A DNA stretch of 64,000 nt, taken from positions 186,001-250,000 of the forward strand of contig CAVPXF010000025.1 in NCBI GenBank assembly GCA_963709655.1. The letters are read 5' to 3'. Below are positions 55,490-64,000 of this stretch, piece by piece (the stretch's first letter is position 1; each line of letters starts with the position of its first letter). The notes under the pieces were generated by a model. That model ran no database searches. It was not told the DNA's origin and saw nothing but the letters and a program-made list of their open reading frames with translations. The stretch comes from Roseiarcus sp963709655 (GTDB lineage: Bacteria; Pseudomonadota; Alphaproteobacteria; Rhizobiales; Beijerinckiaceae). Position numbers and translations under genes: made by a program.

Positions 55490-56547
55490 CCGATCGCCCC
55501 GCCGACAGTCCTGTGACCGACGAGGACGCCCGCACGCCCGCCGCGCGCACGATCCGCGACGTCGCGCGGCTCGCTGGCGTGTCGATCGGCACGGCGTCCA
55601 AGGCGCTGAACGCCAACGGCCGGCTGAAAGACGAGACGCGAGCCAAGGTGCTGCGGATCGCCGAGGAGATCGACTACCGGCCGAACAATCTGGCCCAGAG
55701 CCTGCATCGCGCCCGCTCGATGACGGTCGGCATCCTGTCGAACGACCGCTACGGCCGTTTCACCTTTCCGATCGTCGCGGCGCTTGAACGGCGCCTGTTC
55801 GACGACGGGATCGCCGTCTTCATGTGCAACGCCACTGACGATCCGGCGCGGGAGCGGCGCCACATCGAGCAACTGCTGCGCAAGCGCGTCGACGGCCTCG
55901 TCGCCACCGCTCGCCGCACCGACCGGCGCGAGCCGATCGAACCTGCGGCGCGCGGCCTGCCGGTGGTCTACGCCTTCTCCCGGGTCGACAACCCGGACGC
56001 CCTTTGCCTTCTCCCCGACGACGAAGGCGGAGCGAGGCTTGCGGTCGAGCATCTCGCCCGGCTCGGCCGCAAGCGCATCGCCCACATCAGCGGCCCTGAA
56101 CGTTTCGAGGCGGTGCGACTGCGCGAGAAAGGTTTTCGCGCGGCGCTGGCTGCCGCCGGAATCGCCGCGCCGGCCGGCGCCTGTCGCACCGGCTTCTGGT
56201 CGGAGGCGTGGGGGCGCGAGGCGGTACGCGATCTCTTCGCAAAGCCCGCCGCCGCGCCCGACGCGCTCTTCTGCGGCAGCGACCAGATCGCGCGGGGCGC
56301 GCTCGACGCGCTGCGCGAAATGGGCCTCTCGGTTCCGGGCGATGTCGCGGTGGTCGGCTTCGACAACTGGGAGGTGATGACGTCGGGCGCGCGGCCGCCG
56401 CTGACCAGCGTCGACATGAACCTCGACGCGCTCGGGATCGAGGCAGGCGATTGCCTGCTGGAGATGATGACTGGCCGCAAGCTCTGCGGCGTCAAGCGGC
56501 TGCCGTGCTCGCTGGTCGTGCGGGAAACGTGCGGCGCCTCGCTGTAG
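55486..56547 (+). CDS. LacI family transcriptional regulator
   Basis: A 353-residue repressor. Residues 22-42 (TIRDVARLAGVSIGTASKALN) are the LacI helix-turn-helix, RPNNLAQSLHRARSMTVG the hinge, and the rest a periplasmic-binding-protein-like sensor domain ending FDNWEVMTSGARPPLTSVDM. The ATG overlaps the permease stop by 4 bases. It should bind the palindrome at 52372, repressing the operon until the sugar is present. Its stop codon TAG is part of a CTGTAG-ended repeat element. Confidence 0.94.
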   Translation: MTDRPADSPVTDEDARTPAARTIRDVARLAGVSIGTASKALNANGRLKDETRAKVLRIAEEIDYRPNNLAQSLHRARSMTVGILSNDRYGRFTFPIVAALERRLFDDGIAVFMCNATDDPARERRHIEQLLRKRVDGLVATARRTDRREPIEPAARGLPVVYAFSRVDNPDALCLLPDDEGGARLAVEHLARLGRKRIAHISGPERFEAVRLREKGFRAALAAAGIAAPAGACRTGFWSEAWGREAVRDLFAKPAAAPDALFCGSDQIARGALDALREMGLSVPGDVAVVGFDNWEVMTSGARPPLTSVDMNLDALGIEAGDCLLEMMTGRKLCGVKRLPCSLVVRETCGASL

Positions 56548-56670
56548 GGCCGGGTCGCTGACCCGGCCCGGGCGCGGTCAGCGACCGCGCCCTGCAGGAC
56601 GACACGCGGCGCCGTGTAGGGCCGGGTCGCTGACCCGGCCGCGGCGGCGGTCAGCGACCGCGCCCTACAG
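56542..56670. repeat. two tandem CTGTAG-ended palindromic elements (copies 4 and 5)
   Basis: The first copy (56542-56600) starts CTGTAGGGCCGGGTCGCTGA, giving the LacI gene its stop codon. The second (56612-56670) is almost identical at both ends (GTAGGGCCGGG, CGCGCCCTACAGG). Both contain a GTCGCTGAC / GGTCAGCGAC pair, so each folds into two hairpins. Confidence 0.85.
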
Positions 56671-56711
56671 GGCGCCGGCGCCCAGCCTGGACGTGAGAAA
56701 GAGGAGCGATC

Positions 56712-58621
56712 ATGAGCGCAACGACCTATTCGCCGATTCCTTTCGCCGACGTGACGATCGCCGGGCCGTTCTGGCGCGAACGCCTCGAAACCGTGCTGAC
56801 CCGCACGATCCCGAGCCAGCACGCCAAGCTCGAGGAAGCCGGCATCCTCGAGTCGCTGAAGCTGCCGAAGCCGGTTCCCCCGCTCAGGATTGCGCGCAAC
56901 AGCCACAACTTCACCATGCAGGTGTTCTGGGACTCGGACGTCGGCAAATGGATCGAGGCCGCGAGCACCGCGCTCGGCCACCGGCGCGATCCCGACATCG
57001 AGGCGAAGATCGACGCCATCGTCGACGACCTCGCAAGGGCGCAGTCGCCCGACGGCTATCTGAACTGCTGGTACAACGAGCGCGAGCCCGAGAACCGCTG
57101 GACGAACCTGCGCGACTGTCACGAGCTCTACAACGCCGGCCACCTGCTCGAAGGCGCGGTCGCCTATTTTCGCGCGACCGGCAAGCGCAGGCTCATCGAC
57201 GTGATGGAGCGCTATCTGGATCATATCGCCGCGACCTTCGGGACCGGACCGGGCCAGAAGCGCGGCTATCCCGGGCATCAGGAGATCGAGCTCGCGCTGG
57301 TCAAGCTCTATCGCCTGACCGGCGACAAGCGGCGGCTCGAACTCGCGTCCTATTTCATCGACGAGCGGGGGCGCGAGCCGCATTATTTCACTGAGGAAGC
57401 GCTGGCGCGCGGCGACGATCCGGCCGATTACTGGGCCAAGACCTATGAGTACAACCAGTCGCACATCCCCGTGCGCCAGCAGACCAAGATGGTCGGGCAC
57501 GCGGTGCGCGGCATGTACATGGCCTCGGGGATGGCCGACCTCGCCTTCGAGCTGAACGACCAGAGCCTGAAGCGCGCCTGCGAGGCGCTGTGGCGCGACG
57601 TCACGACGGCCCAGATGTACGTGACGGGCGGGCTCGGGCCCGAGGCGTCGAACGAGGGCTTCACCGAGCCCTACGATCTGCCGAACGAGACGGCTTACGC
57701 CGAGACCTGCGCCTCGGTCGCCCTGGTCTTCTGGGCGCAGCGCATGCTGCACCTCGATCTCGACGGCCGCTACGCCGACGTGATGGAGCTGGCGCTCTAT
57801 AACGGCGCCTTGACCGGCCTGTCGCGCGAGGGAACCCACTACTTCTACGCCAACCCGCTCGAGAGCCGCGGCCAGCATCGGCGCTGGGCCTGGCATGTCT
57901 GCCCCTGCTGCACGATGAACGTCTCCCGCCTCGTCGCTTCGGTCGCGGGCTACGCGCTGTCGACCAGCGACACGGGGCTCGCCTTTCACCTCTACGGCGG
58001 CTTCGAGACGACGGCTGCGATCGGCGCCGTCAAGGTCGCGCTGCGAGAGGCGAGCGACTATCCTTGGGGCGGCGACGTCGTGATCGCGATCGACCCGGAG
58101 ACGCCGGTCGCCTTCGATCTGAAGCTGCGCGTGCCGGGCTGGAGCGAGGGCGCGACGGCGACGGTCAACGGCCAGCCGGCCGCGCTTCTGCTCGATCGCG
58201 GCTACGCCACGATCCATCGCGCCTGGGCCAAGGGCGACGTGGTCGCGCTGCATCTGCCGATGCCGGCCGAGCGGCTCTATGCGCACCCGCGCGTCCGCAT
58301 GGACGTCGGCCGCGTGGCGTTGAGGCGCGGACCGCTGATCTATTGCGTGGAGGAGGCCGACAATCCGGGCGCCCGGTCCAGAGCCTGACCCTGCCGCGCG
58401 GAGCGCCGCTCGAGGCGACCTGGCGGGACGACCTCTTTGGCGGAACGATGACCCTGACGGCCGAGGGCAAGCGGCTCGCCCCTGGCGACGGCGAAGGCCG
58501 GCTCTATGCGCCCACGCCGCCGGCCGCCCGCGATGCGCGCCTGACCGCCCTCCCCTATTATCTCTGGGCCAACCGCGAGCCGGGCTCGATGCAGGTCTGG
58601 GTCGCGGAGGCGGTCGAGTGA
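56712..58621 (+). pseudogene. GH127/DUF1680 beta-L-arabinofuranosidase-like enzyme, one frameshift near the end
   Basis: The frame from ATG 56712 encodes an (alpha/alpha)6 barrel enzyme of the DUF1680/GH127 family: GPFWRERLETVL at the start, YNAGHLLEGAVAYFRATGK and GHQEIELALVKLYRLTGDK, NETAYAETCASVALVFWAQR, and the catalytic cysteine region WHVCPCCTMNVSRLVASVAGY (near 396). The frame is broken at 58373 in a CCC run; continuing in the next frame (PVQSLTLPRGAPLEATWRDD) completes the beta-domain to the stop at 58621, about 636 residues. Such enzymes remove L-arabinofuranose from plant glycans. It ends a LacI-regulated uptake locus. Confidence 0.88.
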
Positions 58622-59102
58622 GGTGACGCGGCCGCGCTCTTTCAGACGCGGCGGACGCGGCCGCTGGCCGCGTCCGCCGCGCTCGAGCCGAGCGCGGCTA
58701 CAGTTCGCGTTCAGCGTCGTTCGGCACGCGTTCGGCGCCGTTCAGCACGCGTTCAGCGCCCGATTTATCCTTAATTTTCACCCGTGAATCGAGCGATTCC
58801 AAATGGTTGCCCGCGCAAACGGCAAAAAATCGCCGTTTCCGATTTTTGCGGCCGAGCAGCCGGTCGGATCGAGGACTCTTTTTCGGGCTTGGCGGAACTC
58901 GTGGCATGGAAAGACCATAGCGCAGTCTTTGGCTTTTCGGAAGAAATTGCACGCAGCGCCAACTCCCGCATCGGCGACGCTAATCTCCGGCCGCCGCGCC
59001 GCCCCTCATCCGGCCCTTCGGGCCACCTTCTCCCCGCATAGCCCGTCGAGAGACGGGCGTCTTTCGACGCCCTATGCGGGGCGAAGCGGGGCCGTCGCGC
59101 CC
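58622..59102. repeat. intergenic repeats: palindrome, phased GAACG array and CGTCTTTCGACG unit
   Basis: Three elements lie here. At 58647-58702 is GGACGCGGCCGCTGGCCGCG, another GCGG(C)-stem palindrome ending CTACAG (element copy 6). At 58703-58765 is the GAACG array in the other orientation (minus strand GAACGCGTGCTGAACGGCGCC and similar, alternating 11 and 10 bases). At 59036-59085 is GCATAGCCCGTCGAGAGACG with CGTCTTTCGACGCCCTATGC. No gene is visible. Confidence 0.7.
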
Positions 59103-59729
59103 TCACAGATGCTCGGTGCGATGGGCCCAGACGTCGTCCCAGAGCGTGTCCCGGTCCGCATCGAACACCAGGGTCGGATTGGCCTCCGCGGTCGCCCAGG
59201 CCCCCTCGCCGATTTCCTTGTCGAGCTGCTGCGGTCCCCAGCCGGCGTAGCCGAAGGCCACCAGGATCTTGGCCGGGCCGGCCTTGTCGGCGATGTCGCG
59301 CAGGATGGTCACGCTCGAGGTCACCGACAGGCGGCCATTGACGGCGATGGTCTGCGGCCGGTTGTAGTCGGCGCTGTGGACGACGAAGCCGACCTCCGGC
59401 TCCACCGGGCCGCCGGAGAAGATCGGCACGCTGCCGGTGACGCCGGCGCTCTTTTGGCCGACCGCATCGAGGAGGCTCGCCAGCGGTTGCTCGCCGACCG
59501 GCCTGTTGACGACGATGCCGAGGGCGCCGGTCGCATCGTCCTCAATGATCAGGATGACCGCTCGCTCGAAGCGCGGGTCGCCCATCTCGGGCGCGGCGAC
59601 CAGGAACTGGCCGGCAAGCGAGGCGCGAGCGGGCGCGTCCTCCGTCGCGGTCGGCAACGCCGCATTGAGGAACGCAGTCTGCAGGACGAAGGCTGCGACG
59701 ACGAGGCCCAGACGAGCAATCGCGGACAT
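59103..59729 (-). CDS. YqgE/AlgH (UPF0301) family protein with N-terminal hydrophobic segment
   Basis: A 208-residue protein. SLAGQFLVAAPEMGDPRFERAVILIIEDDATGALGIVVNRP is the UPF0301 signature (quoted: MGDPRFERAVILI, GALGIVVNRP), with SGGPVEPEVGFVVHS and LVAFGYAGWGPQQLDKEI. Most family members are cytoplasmic and about 185 residues; this one carries an extra hydrophobic start (LGLVVAAFVLQTAFLNAAL), compatible with a signal peptide. The function of the family is unknown. Start ATG at 59729. Confidence 0.9.
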   Translation of the reverse strand: MSAIARLGLVVAAFVLQTAFLNAALPTATEDAPARASLAGQFLVAAPEMGDPRFERAVILIIEDDATGALGIVVNRPVGEQPLASLLDAVGQKSAGVTGSVPIFSGGPVEPEVGFVVHSADYNRPQTIAVNGRLSVTSSVTILRDIADKAGPAKILVAFGYAGWGPQQLDKEIGEGAWATAEANPTLVFDADRDTLWDDVWAHRTEHL

Positions 59730-60043
59730 GGCTCACCCGAAGGGTCTTTGCGGGGACGGGGCCGAGCCTAGCACGGGGGCGACGGTTGCCAAAGGAGGGC
59801 GCGCTGCACCAACCTGGCGTGCCGCCCTACACTCCTCGCCGACTCGACTGAACGGCGGGAGTGCGCACATAGCGGGCGCCGCCGGAGGGTTTGGCCAACG
59901 GGTCCTTTCCGGTTCTTTCCTGCCGTTCCCGCTCGCTCCGGTACGGCAGGTGGGCGCCACAAGCGGACGACCAGTGCCTCGCATCGCCGGCTTTCTCTGG
60001 GGTTGCCGCTGCAATCGGCGGGAAATACCCACAGCCCATCTCC
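59730..60043. other. intergenic stretch, no gene seen
   Basis: No plausible coding frame or RNA is seen in 59730-60043. A short GC-rich inverted patch near 59890-59960 (GGTTCTTTCCTGCCGTTCC and its surroundings) has no clear stem. The stretch separates YqgE from the sugar ABC ATPase gene, both on the minus strand. Confidence 0.5.
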
Positions 60044-61620
60044 TCACGAGCCAGCCGCCGACGTTGTGCGCCGGTCGCCCTCCGCAGCGCTGGCCGCCAA
60101 CAGGATGGCGTGTTCGTTCATGTCCCGTCCGGCGAGCTTGGCCACCAGGCGCCCCGCCGCATTACGAGCACGCGATCCGCGAGTCGCACGACCTCCTCGA
60201 GGTCCGAGGACACGGCGAGAACGGCCATGCGCTGTTCCCGCGCGAGCCGCCTGATTATCGCATGGATCTCGGCCTTGGTGCTGACGTCGACGCCGCGGGT
60301 GGGCTCATCGAGCAGAAGCACCTTGGGGCGCGTCGCGAGCCATTTCCCGACGACGACCTTTTGTCTCGTCCCGCCCGAGAGGGATGCGACGTCGACATCC
60401 GCGGCGTCCGGTCGCGCGGCCAGCGCGCTCAATTGCTGTTGGGCGATCTCCCGCTCGGCGCGCCGTCGCAGAAACCCGAACCGACTCGATTTGCCGGGTA
60501 TCGCCATCCCGATGTTCTCGGCGGAGCTGAAGCCAGCCACGAGCCCCTGCGCGTCGCGATCTTCCGGCACCAGGACGACGCCGAGCCGCGACATCCGACG
60601 AGGATCCCTGTGACGATGCGCGCCCCCGCCAACCATCACCAAGCCCGCATCCTCCTTGCGCAATCCGACCACCGTCTCGACCACTTCGGTGCGGCCGGAC
60701 CCCACGAGTCCGGCCAGCACCACGATCTCCCCGGGACGGACGTCGAACGAGACATCGCTGAAATGCCGAAACAGGCTGAGGCCGCTGACCGATAGAACGG
60801 CCTCGCTCCCGCTGCCCGCGCCGCCGTTCTCCCGTACGGCGACGCTCAGCTTCCGGCCAAACATGAACTCGGCGATCTGCTCGCGGGAGACGTCGCGCAC
60901 GCGACCGGTGAAGACGTTTCGGCCATCGCGCAGCACGGTCACGCGGTCGGCCAGTTCCTGCACCTCGTCCAACCTGTGAGAAATGAACGTGACGGCGCCG
61001 CCGTGGTCGCGGTAGTTCCGAACCACCTCGAAAAGACGCCGCGCCTCGCCAGGGGTGAGCGAGGACGTCGGCTCATCGAGGATGAGCACGCGGGATTCCC
61101 CCTCCAGCGCCCGGGCGATCGCGACGAACTCGCGTTCGGCGACCGAGAGATCTTTCACGGGCGTACGCGGGTCGACCTCGATCCCGAGCCTGTTGAGAAC
61201 CTCCCGAGCCCGCTCGTAACACTGCTCGCGGTCGAGCAGGCCGAGGCCCGCCTTTGGATAGTGGCCGGCGAAGATGTTTTCGCTGACGTCGAGGTCCGGG
61301 AATAGCGGCGGATCCTGGAACACCACCGCTATCCCGGCCTCCCGGGCTCTTTTGCCGGAGCTGACGTCGACGCGGACGCCGTCGATTTCGACGCCGCCCG
61401 CATCGGGTGAAAGCACTCCGGTCACGATCTTGACGAGGGTGGACTTGCCGGCGCCGTTGGCGCCCAACAGCGCGTGGATCTCGCCGCGCGCGACCTCGAC
61501 GTGCACGCCATGAAGCACCTTCACCGTCCCGAAGGATTTCTCGATGCCGTCGACGCAGAGCCCTCCGCGCCTCACGGCGCGCGGCGCTGGTCGTGCGCCT
61601 TCGCGATCCTCGGCTGACAT
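60044..61620 (-). pseudogene. ribose/xylose-type sugar ABC ATPase, frameshift near C-terminus
   Basis: A double-domain ATPase of the RbsA/XylG class. The first domain has Walker A LLGANGAGKSTLVKIV and a deviant signature LSVAEREFVAIARAL, with LILDEPTSSLTP as Walker B; the second has GLVGSGRTEVVETVVG, LSGGTRQKVVVGKWLA and LLLDEPTRGVDV. The open frame stops at 60118 with an unusual end (RGAWWPSSPDGT). Shifting by one base near 60158 gives RLVAKLAGRDMNEHAILLAA to a stop at 60044, which looks like the normal C-terminus. So one base seems missing. It energises the permeases encoded upstream. Confidence 0.85.
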
Positions 61621-61671
61621 CGCGTTTCTGGGCTCCGCTCCGGCGTGGCTACGGGTTTCGCAACCTCGGCC

Positions 61672-62706
61672 TCACCAAGGATACTTGGATATGTTCTCCT
61701 TCGTGAAGATGAGCGGGCGGTTGTAGTAGGAGACAGCGCCCTCGCTCACGGTGAACTTGCCCAGGGTTCCCGCATCGAACGTCGCGCCCGGAGCCACCTT
61801 CAACTGACCGGTGTGAATGAGATGGGCAGCGTAGGTCGCCATGTACCCGAGGTTGGCGGGATCCCACAACGCGAACGCCTTCTCGGACCCGTCGTCCAGG
61901 TACTTCTTGATCGAACTCGGAAGCGCGGCGCCGGTCGCCCAGACCTGTCCCTCCTTATGCGCGGTCACGATCGCCTGCGCCGCGGCGGGCGCGCTGACCG
62001 CAGAGCCCGAGAGCGCAATCTTGACGGACGGGTCGGAGTCCATCACGTCCCGCATCGTCTTTTCGCTCTTGCTGAAGTCGTCCTCGACGAAGTACGTGTC
62101 TCCGGGCGTGAAGACCTTGTACTTGTCCTCCGTCGCCATCAGGTGCTTCATCGCCGCGATCTGCTGCATGTGGTTGACTGTCGTCGGCGTGGCGGCCATG
62201 AAAATGGCTTTCCCGCCGGCCGGAACATCCAGCAGGGCGCAATCCAGATAGGTCCGCGCGGCGAGCTCGTAGGTCAGCTGGTTGCAGAACAGATCTCTTG
62301 CCGCCGCGGCGCAGTCGGCGTCGTAGGTCACGACGGTGACGCCCTGCTTCATTGCGCGCTCGAGCACCGGCGCGACATTGTTCGGCTCGAGGGCCGACAG
62401 CACGATCGCGTCCGGGCCTTGCGCCAAAACGCTTTGCAGTGACGCGACCTGCTGTTCGGCGTTCGGGCTCGGCGGACCGGTGTAGGTGAATGTGTCGCCC
62501 AGTTCCGCGGCAGCCTTCTTCCCGCCGTCCGCGCAAACCTGGAAGTAGGTCAGCGTCGTCCACTTGGGGACCATGAAAATCTTGAGCCCTGGGCCCGCCG
62601 CCCGCGCCCGGCCGAGACTCGCCGCCTCGCCAATGGCCGCGCTCAGCGCCAGTCCGCCCGCCAATACGCCCCGCCGCGTAACCCGCCTGGAAAACTGATC
62701 ATGCAT
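61672..62706 (-). CDS. sugar ABC transporter substrate-binding protein (periplasmic, ribose type)
   Basis: A 344-residue binding protein. The N-terminus RRVTRRGVLAGGLALSAAIG has a twin-arginine motif, so export by Tat is possible. The mature domain resembles the LacI/RbsB-type periplasmic binding fold: MVPKWTTLTYFQVCADGGKKAAAELGD, VLAQGPDAIVLSALEPNNV and VTVVTYDADCAA are the family pieces. The ATG at 62706 has GGGAGAGAG upstream. It is likely to bind a pentose, rhamnose or polyol; the class does not identify the sugar. It lies between the permease and the ATPase genes in the operon. Confidence 0.88.
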   Translation of the reverse strand: MHDQFSRRVTRRGVLAGGLALSAAIGEAASLGRARAAGPGLKIFMVPKWTTLTYFQVCADGGKKAAAELGDTFTYTGPPSPNAEQQVASLQSVLAQGPDAIVLSALEPNNVAPVLERAMKQGVTVVTYDADCAAAARDLFCNQLTYELAARTYLDCALLDVPAGGKAIFMAATPTTVNHMQQIAAMKHLMATEDKYKVFTPGDTYFVEDDFSKSEKTMRDVMDSDPSVKIALSGSAVSAPAAAQAIVTAHKEGQVWATGAALPSSIKKYLDDGSEKAFALWDPANLGYMATYAAHLIHTGQLKVAPGATFDAGTLGKFTVSEGAVSYYNRPLIFTKENISKYPW

Positions 62707-62884
62707 TTTCTCTCTCCCTGATTTCGTCGCCTTTTCCGATTGTTTTTCATCGACACGCGGGCGCCGGCGGCTTTTTTCCGGAGCCGCGCTCAGTGGCGAC
62801 AACGCATCTCCATCCGAGCGCCGCGTGAAGGTCAGACTTTGCCGTGATCACCTCCGATCGTTCACCCTTCGCCAAACTTTCGCG

Positions 62885-63952
62885 TCACGCCGGGCCGCCG
62901 CCGCCCGTTCGGGGGCGCAACTGGCGCAACTGCCTTGCCCATCCTCGGCTCCAAACTCCCGCGTCCAGCAGCCCCGACGCCGCGAGGCTGAGAATCAACA
63001 GCGCGCCGATCACGATCGTCTGGATCGAGGTCGACAGGTTGATCAGCGCCATCCCGCTTTGGATCACGAGCAGCAACAGCGCCGAGAGCACGACCCCGGA
63101 CGTCTGGCCGCTGCCCCCGTAGATATCGACCCCGCCGAGCGCGACGATGGTGACCACCGTCAGGATGGTGCCGGTCCCGCTGTCTCCGCCGCCCGATCCG
63201 TAAAAGCCGACGAAGACAAGCCCGGCGAGGCCCGCGACCAGCCCGGCTACGACGAACGCGATCGTCTTGCCGAACGGGACCGAAATCCCGGTCCGGCGGG
63301 TCGCCTCTGGGTTGCGTCCGATCGCGTAGAACGTCCGGCCGAGCGTTGTCAGGTTGAGGGTCGCGCTGACGGCCGCCGCGACCCCGAGAAACACGATGAG
63401 GGAGACGGGGACCGCGCCGACCGTACCGAAGCCGAGCGCGAAGATGGCCGGCGGGAACTCGGTGAATCCGGCATGCCCGCCGACGATGAAGGCCAGGGCC
63501 TGGTACGCCCCGAGCGTGCCGAGCGTGACCGCAAGGGACGGCATCCCCAGATAGCCGACCAGCACGCCGTTGAAGACACCCAGTCCAGCGCCCACAAGCA
63601 GGGACCCCGACACGATCAAGGGAACCGGGGCGCCCGCCTGCGCCAGCATGCCTGCGGCCACGGTGCAAAGGGCAAGATTGGACGTAAGCGAGATGTCGAT
63701 CTCGCCGATGATGACCACGACCATGAGGCCCAGGGCGAGCAAAGCCGAGACCGCCGCTCCTTCCACGGCGTTGAAGAGGTAGTGGAACGTCAGAAATTGC
63801 GGCGATGCCGAGGTCGCCCAGGCTCCCGCCGCGAGAGTCAGCAGGACAAGCGCCAGGTTCCAGCCGCGGCGACCGTGGTACGGCATTCCCCTCCCGATCA
63901 GAAACCGCGCCGGCGACAACCGGCTGCGGATCGTCTCGCCGACGGCGCTCAT
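62885..63952 (-). CDS. sugar ABC transporter permease (RbsC/XylH type)
   Basis: A 355-residue permease of eight to ten helices. EGAAVSALLALGLMVVVIIGEIDISLTSNLAL, GLGVFNGVLVGYLGMPSLAVTLGT and TFYAIGRNPEATRRTGI are typical of BPD_transp_2 family permeases (quoted: FNGVLVGYLGMPSLAVTLGT). The ATG overlaps the stop of an upstream permease gene (63949), so two permeases are used, as in rhamnose or AI-2-like transporters. Confidence 0.92.
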   Translation of the reverse strand: MSAVGETIRSRLSPARFLIGRGMPYHGRRGWNLALVLLTLAAGAWATSASPQFLTFHYLFNAVEGAAVSALLALGLMVVVIIGEIDISLTSNLALCTVAAGMLAQAGAPVPLIVSGSLLVGAGLGVFNGVLVGYLGMPSLAVTLGTLGAYQALAFIVGGHAGFTEFPPAIFALGFGTVGAVPVSLIVFLGVAAAVSATLNLTTLGRTFYAIGRNPEATRRTGISVPFGKTIAFVVAGLVAGLAGLVFVGFYGSGGGDSGTGTILTVVTIVALGGVDIYGGSGQTSGVVLSALLLLVIQSGMALINLSTSIQTIVIGALLILSLAASGLLDAGVWSRGWARQLRQLRPRTGGGGPA

Positions 63953-64000
63953 CCCTTCTCCGCCTCTCGGTTCCAGCCAAGCAGGCGGATCCGGCTCGAA
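63949..64000 (-). CDS. upstream sugar ABC permease, last 16 codons only
   Basis: On the minus strand the last codons read RIRLLGWNREAEKG before TGA (63949-63951), overlapping the ATG of the following permease by two bases. This is a usual C-terminal end of RbsC-like permeases, but the gene itself is outside the window. Confidence 0.55.
   Translation of the reverse strand, partial: SSRIRLLGWNREAEKG

Overview
The window is GC-rich and reads as a chromosome segment of an alphaproteobacterium, most likely of the order Hyphomicrobiales (Rhizobiales). Support comes from an alphaproteobacterial-style RNase P RNA, the gene content (Mrp next to a DUF971 protein, YqgE/AlgH, adenylosuccinate lyase, urease accessory genes), GTG/TTG starts behind purine-rich ribosome binding sites, and abundant short palindromic intergenic repeats. 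I cannot name a genus. No rRNA, tRNA, CRISPR array, prophage or complete insertion sequence was seen.

Layout. 1-4 kb: the end of a polysaccharide locus, with two methyltransferases, a frameshifted O-antigen ligase-like membrane protein and the N-terminal stub of an acyltransferase. 4.2-8.1 kb: housekeeping or envelope genes (flavin reductase, nitroreductase, a secreted modular protein, an AsnC-type domain, an Ivy lysozyme inhibitor, a DUF2939 protein). 8.2-14.8 kb: a sugar locus with a binding protein and two permeases facing a frameshifted ROK regulator, a Gfo/Idh/MocA dehydrogenase and a ThuA protein. 15-21 kb: a large PAS/GAF/HD-GYP signalling protein, a GT87-like membrane glycosyltransferase and two PEP-CTERM proteins.

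21-30.3 kb: an aerobic benzoyl-CoA (box) pathway: boxB, a MaoC-type hydratase, boxA, boxC, the fused regulator boxR and benzoate-CoA ligase, with a VapBC-type toxin-antitoxin pair inside. TGCA-N6-TGCA-like sites recur at its promoters, suggesting one BoxR regulon. 30-37 kb: a NUDIX hydrolase carrying an in-frame palindromic repeat, then urease accessory genes ureG, ureF and ureE, split by a second toxin-antitoxin pair and by an unexplained SPFH-like two-gene operon, and then rnpB. 37-42 kb: purB, a DadA-like oxidase, Mrp and DUF971. 42-45 kb: an exopolysaccharide export operon (outer-membrane barrel, Wza/EpsE-like protein, EpsG-like ATPase). It may work with an exosortase system, because the two PEP-CTERM proteins need an exosortase that is not in this window.

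45.6-52 kb: a dimethylglycine dehydrogenase-like gene followed by decay: a TetR gene with a nonsense codon, a sarcosine oxidase beta-like pseudogene, and 3' fragments of moaA and of a GFA-family gene. 52-58.6 kb: a LacI-controlled sugar locus (binding protein, two permeases, LacI, GH127/DUF1680 arabinofuranosidase-like enzyme) with a near-ideal LacI operator over the predicted start of transcription. 59-64 kb: YqgE and a ribose-type ABC transporter that runs off the window.

Six otherwise well-conserved genes carry a single apparent one-base frameshift (near 1885, 11826, 30803, 43893, 58373 and 60158). Either the assembly has an indel error rate or the strain is losing genes; the two TetR/SoxB genes and several gene stubs are convincingly decayed in any case.
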